This document shows, in pieces, positions 54,701 through 64,000 of a stretch of DNA of 64,000 nt. Each line of letters begins with the position of its first letter. The stretch's first letter is position 1. The stretch is from Mesorhabditis belari (Eukaryota; Nematoda; Chromadorea; Rhabditida; Rhabditidae). Made by a program: the position numbers and the translations under genes. The DNA is taken from contig CAUEEP010000725.1 of the NCBI GenBank assembly GCA_958450365.1, forward strand, positions 582,501 to 646,500. The letters run 5' to 3'. The notes below the pieces were generated by a model, which did no database searches, was not told where the DNA came from, and saw nothing but the letters and a program-made list of their open reading frames with translations.

Positions 54701-54709
54701 GCTTAATCC

Positions 54710-55255
54710 CTTTACTTTTTGTTAAAGCATTAATTTGTTAGATGTTTTTAGAGTTTCTATAATCAGTAAGAAGCTAAATGCTCCTAGAGCTAAAGGCTCC
54801 TGGAACGATTTTCCTGAAGCAAAGCTAGTCCTTATATTTTTCAAGAGTAAACCAACCTTATTGTAATTAGAATTTTATTCGATTAGAAGATTAGATTAGA
54901 ATGCTTTTATTGTAACGAATTGGTAGATCAAGCAAGATCAAGCAGATCAAGATTAACTATTAAATAAGAAAGGTAACTATTTCCAGACCAGAAGAAACGA
55001 CGTGACTTTCTTGTACTTGATTGTAAGATATTTTCTTTGCTTTGCAATCCTTGCTCAATTTATTCACCTATTTTTTAAACGTTCAAGTATGATACTAATC
55101 TATTTTACAGTATCGAAAGCAAAGAAAATTGTCTAATTAACTGTAAGAAACTTGAGAAATGGGTTTATTTAACGTTTTTTAACGCAAGTTCAAAAAGTAG
55201 CCAGTTTAACGTAGGATTTCACCTATTTTTAACCTAATACTGGATTTTTACATAT
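54710..55255. other. no gene seen
   Basis: AT-rich spacer. Confidence 0.4.
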
Positions 55256-55257
55256 TG

Positions 55258-55440
55258 ATTTGATGTGTTTATATAGATTTATATAGATTTATATAGATTT
55301 ATATTGATTTAGATTGGTTTATATTGATTTATATTGATTTAGATTGATTTATATTGATTTAGATTGATTTATATTGATTTATATTGATTTATATTGATTT
55401 ATATTGATTTGATTTGATTTGATTTGATATACAGTATTGG
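55258..55440. repeat. ATTTATATTGATTT array
   Basis: About sixteen 11-bp units ATATTGATTTA/AGATTGATTTA, degenerating to (GATTT)n. Confidence 0.85.
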
Positions 55441-55444
55441 ATAA

Positions 55445-56905
55445 GATAATTAGATAAGATAAGATAATGGATAAGTGTTTAATAGATATCTAATCGACTC
55501 CTCTATAAGTGAAACGAGAAATTAAGCGTAGATTTGGTGTCAAAAAGATCAGTGTTTTTGAGTAAAATTGATTGCATTTTAAATTGTAAAACTCTTGCTA
55601 AGCTTTTTTTCATTTAGTCGATAGCTAAAGAACTTGAATATATTGCAAAGATTGTGCAAAGTTGAGAAACACAGCCAGCCCGTCAGCCAAGCCTCTTTTC
55701 TCTTCGTCGATCGTTCGCAAACGCGACGAAAAAGCGAAAAAAAAGATCGATCGACCCCAAAAGCTTTTGGCTTTAAAAAAAAAACGGTTTCTCTTTTGGA
55801 AATTAAGATTTAATCATTTAAATGTAAATAGGAATTTGTTCTATTCAATTTCTCGCCATTGGCAATTTTTCTTGGCAATAAGCCTTGCCAATTGTGCAAT
55901 GAGCGGTAGATTTGAAAAAAAAGCGATTTATGGAAATTTCTATAACTAATATTTGTAATAAGATATTCAGCTGAATAATTTTGTATCGAATTTTCTCTAT
56001 TGCTAGAGTTTTTTGGTTAAACTGGTCGAATTGACTAAACGGTTTTTTGTTTAGAAAATTTTCCTGTTATAGCTCTTTTATTGTCCCATTTTTAAGGTTA
56101 AGCTAATAGCTGGCTTAAGCTAATAGCATTTTCCCCTTATACTTTATAAATATTCAGTTTTAGTTAGATATTAACTTTAGATTCGTGATCTAGAGCTCAC
56201 TAGGACCCCTAGGACCACTAGGTCCCCTATTACACCTTTGGGCCAACCTTTCGACAAGCTAATCCCAATAAAACTCTCCAGAAATTGATTAAATCCTTTA
56301 ATTTCAGTTTAATTCAATAAATATCACTTCAACTTTCCGTTTATACTTTATAAATATTCTAGAAATATTCAGTTTTTGTTAGAATTTCCCTTGGGTGAAG
56401 AGAAATGGGTAAAAAGAGATCCACGTCGGCGCTATTTTGACCCGCTTCGACGCGCGCGCGCGACGATCGATCAAAAAGACAAAAAAAGAGGAAAAGAACC
56501 GCTTTTTGCTTTTTTGTCTTTATGTCTATTGGGAAATAGCAATTGCTAAATCAAATCGTTTCTTTTCTCTTCGTAAAAGATTTGGCAAAATATGAGCACA
56601 ATTGTTTTTTCTAGTGGTTAGCTATTTTTCTGAATCAAGAAAATCGATTTTATTAGCTGATTCTCTTTCCCTTATATCTATTCTAGTATTAAATTCAAAA
56701 ATTAGAGATTTTTGCTAGTTTCCCAACACCAACGCATCACTGGTTATATTCGTATCGATTGATTTCAAAAGGCGATCCAAATTTTCAAATGTTTACTCGA
56801 CAATTTGAATCTGTGGATGGATTGCATTTATTTAATTTATTTAATTTGTTTAATTTCTTTTCATTTATTCTTTATCTATGTTTTCTATGTTTTTTTAAAG
56901 ATTAT
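55445..56905. other. upstream region of the MATH gene
   Basis: Contains two patches with high CpG for this window (55690-55760, TCGTCGATCGTTCGCAAACG; 56425-56475, CGACGCGCGCGCGCGACGAT) that share CGATCGATC, and a repeated ATACTTTATAAATATTC block. They may mark promoter sequence, but no factor site is recognised. Confidence 0.4.
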
Positions 56906-56907
56906 AA

Positions 56908-56933
56908 TTTTAACTTACAGAATCCTAGAGGCA
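56908..56933 (+). promoter_or_regulatory. probable trans-splice acceptor and short 5' UTR of MATH gene
   Basis: TTTTAACTTACAG ends at 56920 and the ATG follows after 13 bases. No upstream coding exon with matching phase was found, and upstream sequence is AT-rich without a leader-like frame, so a spliced-leader site is the simpler reading than a cis intron. Confidence 0.5.
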
Positions 56934-59900
56934 ATGCACGACGAAGGCGGAGAAGCGGGCGGTTCTTGCGGTCACTCAGCCGCACAACACGACGATCCAT
57001 CCGGAGCCACCGCGCAACAAATGTTGAACGATTCAATCTCGGAAGGGATCTCAAGTCCGCATGGTAGATTCTAGATTTATGTTTAGGGCTTAAAATGTAG
57101 AGATCTTAGATATCTAGATATTAGAATGAAGGATTTAAAAGCGGTACTAGATCTAGGAAAACGCATAGGAGCAATCCATTAGTCTTTGGCTAAAAAGATT
57201 GATTATAGTATAAGATCTTAGATATCTAGATGTTAGAATGAAGGATTAAAGTTAAATAAGTTTATTTGTATATAGATATAAAAATACTAAGTAAATAAAG
57301 AAAGACAATTCATAGGTTGCATTTGTAAATCAAATGGCTTTAAAAAGTTTAAGTATACTAGCCTTTTTAGCCATATTTAGACATATACTATATCCGATTT
57401 AGATTTTTATCCGATTTAGACTCAATCTAAATCGTATAATCGGCCTCAACAATAGTTTTAACAATTGCTGCGTTGGTAAATCATGTTTTTGTCATGTTTT
57501 TAACAGCTTTAGATGGAAATGGCTTTAAAAAGTTTAAGTATACTAGCCTTTTTAGCCATATTTAGACATATACTATATCCGATTTAGATTTTTATCCGAT
57601 TTAGACTCAATCTAAATCGTATAATCGGCCTCAACAATAGTTTTAACAATTGCTGCGTTTGTAAGTCATGTTTTTGTCATGTTTTTAACAGTTTTAGAGG
57701 CAATTTGGCGACATCAACGACATAAAACTAAAACTGAGTACACTTTTCTTTAAAAAAAATGGCTAAATTTGGTAAAAGTTACGGGTTTTCCTATGGCTTT
57801 TGACCTTTTTTGGTTTAAAAACGATTTAGTGCAAACACGTATCAAAAACATGACAAAAACATGACAAAAACATGATAAAAACATGATAAAAACATGATAA
57901 AAGCATGATTTATCAACGAACCAATTGTTAAAACTATTGTTGAGTCTAAATCGGATATAAAACATACATATAGTTAACTAGTTCCAGGTTAAACCATCTT
58001 CATAATCTAACGCAGTTTTCTTACAATTTTGAAACAATTATATAGATGAAAACAGAAGCAAAAAATGATCAAAAATGACAAAACGATTACAAAATTACCA
58101 GTTAGAAAAAGTCTTTTGATTCTTGAATAGCTTTAGAAACTGATTAAATAGTTTTCTGGGGTGGGCGGGGATTAAACTTGTGCAAGTAAACGATTCTTGC
58201 CGACAGCGAGGCTTTTATTCTTGTGCAAGAAAATGAGAACTGTTATAACTTTCACTAGTGAATCAAAGTTTAAATTGAAAATAATCCAATAAATTCTCCT
58301 TTCAGAATGCGGTGGCTCGACTACGCGAAAGGAGAGCTCGCCATTCGCGCGTTTTCCTCGCTATAGCCACGATTTGCGTCACCATCCGCCATGTGGACAT
58401 AATTTACGGTAAATTTAAAAGAAAATTTAGATCTTTCTTTAGATCTTAAAATCGTAAAATAGAATCTTGTTGATTTAGAAATTTCAGGAGTAAACGTTTG
58501 AACGGGATCTCGGTGGCGTGTCAAACCGATTCAACTGACGAGTTTCCGAGAGAACAGAATTTGTTGGCGGTGCGAGGTGAGTGTAAGAAAGGGTAAAAGT
58601 AATGAGGGAACAAAATTCACTAGATTTCATTTAAAATTGTTGATCTTTCGACTATTTTGGATCAAACACAAGTCTAGAATTGACTTTGAAATGTCTACTC
58701 AGTATTATTTGACTTATTTACTACATCTATTCTATATAAGTTGATAAAATGATATAATTGATAGTGATAGAGTTGATAAAATTCCCTAGTTAAACTGGAT
58801 AGCTATCTTCAGATCTATTTGATCCAAAATTTGATTATTTTCTATCCAAAATCCTATTTGATTAACAATTGATCAACAACTTTAAGCTAAGCTTAAAGAA
58901 AAAGGTTCACGGATGTTTCTCCGTTCTCCGAACTAAGATTTAGCTGTCCAATCAATTTTTAGTATCTTTAATGTGCGAACAAGACTAAATCTTTATCTAA
59001 AACTAAAATTTCAGCCGCTCAAACGGAAGCCTCATCCTCGTCATCGGAAGGAGTGCTCCGATTGATGATACAGAATTTTCCGAATATGAACGACACCGTG
59101 CGAGGACCAAGTAAAAAGATCAACGGGGTGCAATGGTCAGTTTTTGAAAATGATACTGATGAAATGACTAATTCGAACTCAAACCAATAACACTTAAAAC
59201 AAGAATCCAATTGTTAGCCAAAGTTTTTAAGAACGCGTCCAAAGGTGCAACGAAAGTTCGAAGCCATCTTGCTTTTAGCGCCAACATTTAGGTTTTAGAT
59301 AAAATTATTTGAAAAACGGTTTAGAAATTCGAAATCTAGATGAAATTTTGGTCTAGAAGAAATTTCTTCAGCAAAAACAACCTTTTCAGCCATATTTTCT
59401 TGTGAAACAATAGCTAAAAGTTGAAATTTGATTACGATTACTTTTTAAAGCTATAAGTTTTTCATTTCAGCTTCAATAAACCTCAAATTTTGCTATTCGT
59501 TTAGAAAGATTTTAGAAAATAGAATTTCTTTTGACTGACTACGTTTAATTAGAAATTTCAGAAAATTCAGATGGTTTTTGAGAGAAATTCAAGCGACAAG
59601 CATTTTGATTGATTCTGGCGATATATTGCCAATTAAAAAGCCTTGATCTTTCCTTGTAAAGCCTTAAATTTAACATAAACTTTCTATAATTACAAACTTT
59701 TATAAGAATATTCAGCATTGGATAGTTTTTTTTTGTTAGTTTAAAAGCTGAATTTGAGGATTGAAAAGCAGGTGGCTTTGAACTTTTGCAGCATATAACC
59801 AGCTGAAATCTTCTCGCTTTGTCTAATCGATTTTCGATTCAATTTAAATAGCAACATTGAAAAATGAAGAGAAAAATGAAAGATAAAACAAAAAAATGAT

Positions 59901-62900
59901 CTAAACGCTTTCTTTTTAGGAAGATCATGGTGATGCCGAGACAACACGTCGTGCAGAAGAAAGGCACACAGAAATGTCTCGGTTTCTTTCTGCAATGTTG
60001 CCCTGATGCGTACTCGGAGTGAGTTTTTTTTTTTGTTAAGAGAAAGCCATATCTGATAACTTTCACAAGGATGACAAATAAAGTAAATATAAATCGAGTA
60101 ATACAGCAAATACAGGGCAAACAAAGGAAAAGTTTTGTCCACATTAATAGATTTTATAATAAAACTTCCTCAAAATAGAGTAAAATGAAAATAAAATTTA
60201 GAAAATTCGACTATTTTTCTTTTTATACATTTTTGTTTTAAAGAGGAATAGCTTTTTGAAGTTTATTTTTAATGTTTTTTCAATCTACGCAACTCCATTA
60301 AACTCCCGCCATTTTTAAGCTCAACTAACAATGTTTAAGACGCTGAAAATCGATAATTTCAAAAGCAATTTGACTGTCTAAGCTATAGTTTTTATAGAAA
60401 AACTATTCTTCTTTTAGATAGGTTATCAAAAAAAAGGAAATCAAAGCTGTTTAGAGAAGAAATTGTAGAAAATTGATACGCGATCAAACTGAAAAACGGT
60501 ATTGGCTCACAGAAAATACCGTTTTTCTGTGAGAAAATATCGTTGCCAATACTAAAAAAGTTTTTGAAACCATACTTTTCCTATCTCCAGGGTTAACGTA
60601 GAGTAAAAATCATTAAAAACCATTAAATTTGTAATCAAACCATGTAAACAAGAGTAACCATTCAAATTTGAGACACTTTAGGCTTTTACAGCTTTTACTT
60701 TTACAAGTTTTACAAGTTTTATTATAAAGATAAATCTACTAATGCGAACTTTTCACTTTGTATCTAAAAATTGCAGTGCTTGGCAATGTCAAGCGTCGGC
60801 GGAGTTGCGTTTGATCTCGCAGAAGCCGGGCGTCAACCATTTCACCCGGAAAACGAATCACATCTACACGGCTAAGGAGAACGATTGGGGATACTCGTGC
60901 TTCATGACGTGGGCGGTGAGTGCAATGTTTTTTGATGGATCTTAGAGATTGTGAATCCTGTTTGTAGTGTAGGCTTGGTTGGATTTGATTGGATCAAACC
61001 TGTAGATTTAAGTCTAGTTCGTAGCCTTACAGCCTCAAAGTATTCAATCATCAGGACAGTGTCTTTCAATCATCAGGACTGTGAATTTTTCACTTGAAAT
61101 TACTCAGCCTTGTCTGTAATTTGCATTAGAATTTAGCTAGGTTATCTAGAAAACTAGACTTTTACAGTATCCAAATCTAATCGCTTTTACAGAAGCTTGT
61201 TAATCGAATGACTGTAGAAATATTTGCCTAAAACCAAAGCCTCGTTTACTTTGTTAAAGTCGGACCAGTCAAACCGGCTCTGGATCAGTTAGACTTGAAT
61301 CTAGGCCTGGTTTCATAATATATCTATTGAATTATTGAAATGTTTTAAATAGATAATCAAATTTTAATGCTATACTCTACCGTTTTATCAATTCCTTAAT
61401 TTCCAGGACATTTTGGAGGAAGACCAAGGCTATATCAAAGACGGTCGAGTCGTTTTAGAGGTGTCTGTTAAAGCGGACACGCCAAAAAACATCTTGTAAG
61501 TGTTTCACAGGAAAAACATTTGTATTCTTCCAATTTTCAGGACCTATGAGGACTTTCAAAAGCAAATTCAAAGCTGGTACGACCTGGCGGAACTACAGCA
61601 ACAGCGGGGATTCATCGATTTGGCATTGGAGGCGAACGCGCAAGCGTTGAAATTCTGCAAAGTGAGTGCAAAATTGACTGAAACTGAGTGATCCAGCGAT
61701 TGCTTTTGTTTTAAAGTGCTAGAAGTCAAACCTCTAGACCTGTACCTTGGTTCACAAGGAGTCCTTGTACCAGTCAAATCCAGGACTAGGGCTTACAGAT
61801 CGTAGGCCCGGTCGGAGCATTCCTGTTATAAGAATAGATCCTACTCAGTGATCCACTCAGCTCCAAGCTTATCATTGATTTAAATATTGAATCAAATTAT
61901 TGAATTTGTGAACTGATAAGTTTAACTACTTGGGTTTGAGAGTATTCTCGAGCGCATAGAGAACACTGTTCTAATACTTGAAAACAACGAAAAATGTGAG
62001 TATTCTATTGTTTAGCAAGCTCTCAACAGTTCCAAACAGGTCCTAGATTTTGTTATACATACTGTTAACTGTTAACAGTTTTTGGTTAGAAGCTAGCCCA
62101 GTCCTAGTCGAGCTCTAGCTTCTGACAATAGACTTTGTCGGCCAGATAATAAAAAAGTGAAGGATTTGGCAAAAGTGGGTTTCTGGAGAGGGATTGAGCC
62201 TTTTTGCCTTGATCTTTCGGGCAATTGCTCTAACCACTGAGCTATTCGGTACTTTAACTTGTCAAGAGAAAGAGGGAAAGACAAGGAAGAAGAAGAAAGA
62301 AAGAAGGAAAGAAAGGAGGAAATAAAAGGAAGAAGAAGAAAGAAAGAATGAAATACTGGTCTTCAAAACCTTTAGAATTCATAAATGAACTTGTAAGAAA
62401 TACAAATTCATTTAAATATTTTTTAGATTAATTTTTCCTTTTCAGGACCGTGATGCAGCGATCAAAGAACGTTTGGAAGAGCAGAAGAAATTTTTCGTCG
62501 AGCGAAAACTTGTCGAGAGTATTCAGAGGATCGAGCAGAAAGGTTTGTTAGATTAATTGAAAAATGATTTACAGAGTAATGATGAGAAATCGTTTTTTTT
62601 TTTTCTTTCTCAAATCATCGTTCTTATGTCCAGATTTTTGTGAAGGCTTATAGTGATCAAGGAAAGGGATTTAAGAGAAAAAGTTTTGTTGTTTAAAAGA
62701 AAGACGACAGAAAAGTTTTGTTGTTTAAAAGAAAGACGACTTTTTTGTCGGTTTTAAAATTTACCATCAAGTCAGTTTTACTAATCAATTCAAGAACAAA
62801 ATAGACGATTACCATTTTCCTAATAGTAGTTAAAGGTTTTCAAGGTAAATTAAAGCTTTTCAAGGTAAACTCATGTTTTCCTTTTCTTTATTCAATTTTG

Positions 62901-63042
62901 CGTTGCTCAATTGTTTATTAAATGACTTAAAACAGTAAAAAATTATATAAAAATCGACTTTCTATCTAATGTTTATTAGAATTTTTGAATAGTTTCTCTT
63001 TTTTTTCTGTTAGTGGTAGACGATTGGCTATTGATTGATTGA
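56934..63042 (+). CDS. MATH-domain protein with USP7-like MATH core and helical tail
   Basis: Exons 56934-57063, 58306-58408, 58488-58576, 59015-59135, 59920-60018, 60777-60915, 61407-61495, 61541-61661, 62446-62542 join in one frame, followed by a possible last exon 63014-63042 (338 residues in all). Residues 1-110 are a low-complexity Ser/His/Gly-rich leader. Residues 120-256 form a MATH (TRAF-C) domain: VLRLMIQNF, VQWKIMVMPR, CLGFFLQCC, ELRLISQK, TAKENDWGYSCFMTW, VVLEVSVKAD; the KIMVMPR and KENDWG blocks match the USP7-type MATH fold. Residues 257-330 (YEDFQKQIQSWYDLAELQQQ... ERKLVESIQRIEQK) are predicted helical. MATH domains bind short peptides, often in ubiquitin pathways, but no protease or BTB domain is present here. 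ATG lies 14 bp after TTAACTTACAG, a typical trans-splice start. If the final intron is not removed the protein stops at 62556. AATAAA at 63242 supports the downstream end. Confidence 0.85.
57336..57705. repeat. 185-bp tandem duplication in intron 1 of the MATH gene
   Basis: GGCTTTAAAAAGTTTAAGTA ... CATGTTTTTAACAG occurs twice in a row with two or three differences. 57840-57960 carries part of it in inverted orientation (CATGACAAAAACATG units). Confidence 0.8.
62175..62253 (-). pseudogene. tRNA-like sequence in intron 8 of the MATH gene
   Basis: Minus strand: GAATAGCTCAGTGGTTAGAG (box A), TTGCC-CGAAAGATCAA-GGCAA (5-bp stem, 10-11-nt loop), box B GGCTCAATCCC. Loop size rules out a standard anticodon. 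Confidence 0.6.
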
Positions 63043-63241
63043 GAATAGAGAAAAGATGGAAAAGAAGAGAGAGTCAGAGATGAAGATGGATATGAAAAGA
63101 AAAGATTGCATAGATTGGACAGAGTTCGACGAGATCACGAAAGAATCAGTTTCGCTTGAGTTTAGTCTATAGAAATCGATGATAGTTACCGGGAAACTAT
63201 AAAAATGCTATTTATATTGTAAATATTGTAGCAAATATTGT

Positions 63242-63247
63242 AATAAA
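63242..63247 (+). terminator. poly(A) signal of the MATH gene
   Basis: AATAAA lies 200 bp after the proposed last-exon stop at 63042 and is the first clear signal downstream of either possible stop. Confidence 0.5.
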
Positions 63248-63619
63248 AATGAATTTTAAAATAGTTTATAAGGTTGATAGTCGATTTTGCTTTACAAATA
63301 GCCCTTAATAGTAATCAATCTCTAGATATTTAACACTTCGACAACAATTTTAGTTTCCAAAACTTTCTAGAACCTTTTTTATCCCAGTTTTTAATACTCT
63401 GTTTATCCAGGAGAAGCTAATTAAGTCACTAGATAAATTCTTTTTCTTTTGCTTACCTAAGAATCAAATTATGTTGAAGAGAAAGTCTTTGCCGATTTTT
63501 TGAGTTTTTAGACTTGTCCAATTTTGACGTGTAATAGCTCATTTAAAAGCTAATTTAAAGCTAATTTCTAGGGAATTAAATAAAAATCGTTTGTTCTATA
63601 TAAAAACAACAAATTTTCT

Positions 63620-63905
63620 TTTTTTAGAGCACTGAAAGTGGTGATTTTTGTTTTTTAATTTCAAAGTTTTTACAACCGTTTTACTGAGGGGCGTCAGAGT
63701 CCAAATTTCAAAAAAATGAACTTTGTTCATTCTTTTTGTAAGGAAACCTAGATTGAAATCATGTTTTTTAGAATCAGCATCGAAAATTACCCTAGATAAC
63801 GCAAAACTCATCATTTTAGCAAAATTTTTTCAAAGAAAACCTGCCGCGCACCGGGGTCGAACCCTTGACCCTCAGATCACCGCTTTCAGAGCTCTAAAAA
63901 AGGGA
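63620..63905. mobile_element. short inverted-repeat element with truncated tRNA-like end
   Basis: TTTAGAGCACTGAAAGTGGTGAT and ATCACCGCTTTCAGAGCTCTAAA are inverted at the two ends (stated as ~20-bp arms). Confidence 0.5.
63840..63897 (-). pseudogene. truncated tRNA-like sequence
   Basis: Minus strand keeps GTCAAGGGTTCGACCCCGGT (T-arm, box B) and part of an upstream stem; the 5' third overlaps the inverted end of the element and no box A is clear. Confidence 0.5.
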
Positions 63906-64000
63906 AATTTATTCCTTTTCCTCTTCTTTGTTTTGTACTAGTCTAAAACTGAGTTTTAGATGACTATGGAGTGTCAATTTGATCTGATAGAACGGCAAAG

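Noticed and set aside
55662..55949. 95-codon plus frame upstream of the MATH gene
   Set aside because: No acceptor or donor fits, Lys-rich and AT-driven.

Overview
The window looks like a chromosome segment of a rhabditid nematode. It is AT-rich, its introns are bounded by GT and TTTCAG/TTTTAG, at least one gene start sits directly behind an acceptor-like TTACAG (a trans-splicing type start), there is a short run of the nematode telomere unit TTAGGC, and the mobile elements are Tc1/mariner, MITE and non-LTR types. No genus is claimed. All gene models were assembled by eye from reading frames, splice signals and intron phase. The six-frame reading frames alone miss most of them because exons are only about 30-140 bp long.

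Positions 1-34.9 kb hold no gene I can support. This stretch is a dense mosaic: about fifteen minisatellite arrays (unit 11-45 bp), decayed Tc1/mariner transposases (11.2, 20.9, 25.7, 34.1 kb), fragments of three kinds of non-LTR retrotransposon (6.2, 9.2, 13.6/31 kb), palindromic MITE-like elements, and many tRNA-like sequences with recognisable box A and box B but abnormal anticodon arms.

Positions 34.9-63.0 kb hold seven gene models. A ten-cysteine secreted protein (34.9-38.1 kb, +) converges on a small secreted peptide gene (38.2-39.5 kb, -) whose product ends in Gly-Lys-Lys, an amidation-type end. Next come a Pmp3/YqaE membrane peptide (42.3-44.5 kb, +), two more small Cys-rich secreted products (45.9-46.3 and 47.0-47.7 kb, +), a Gln-rich protein with a divergent RRM-like C-terminus (49.6-51.4 kb, +), and a MATH-domain protein with a USP7-like MATH core (56.9-63.0 kb, +). 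Introns and intergenic DNA here are also full of MITEs and minisatellites. The last exon and poly(A) region of the Pmp3 gene has been copied four more times downstream, interleaved with MITEs.

The genes do not form an obvious pathway. The one functional theme is that four of the seven encode small secreted, mostly Cys-rich products within 13 kb. The rest of the interest is in how the repeats arose: several arrays appear to have grown out of older sequences (a transposase codon block, a tRNA D-arm, a tRNA-like 3' end), and one array seems to have been copied in inverted orientation to a second site.
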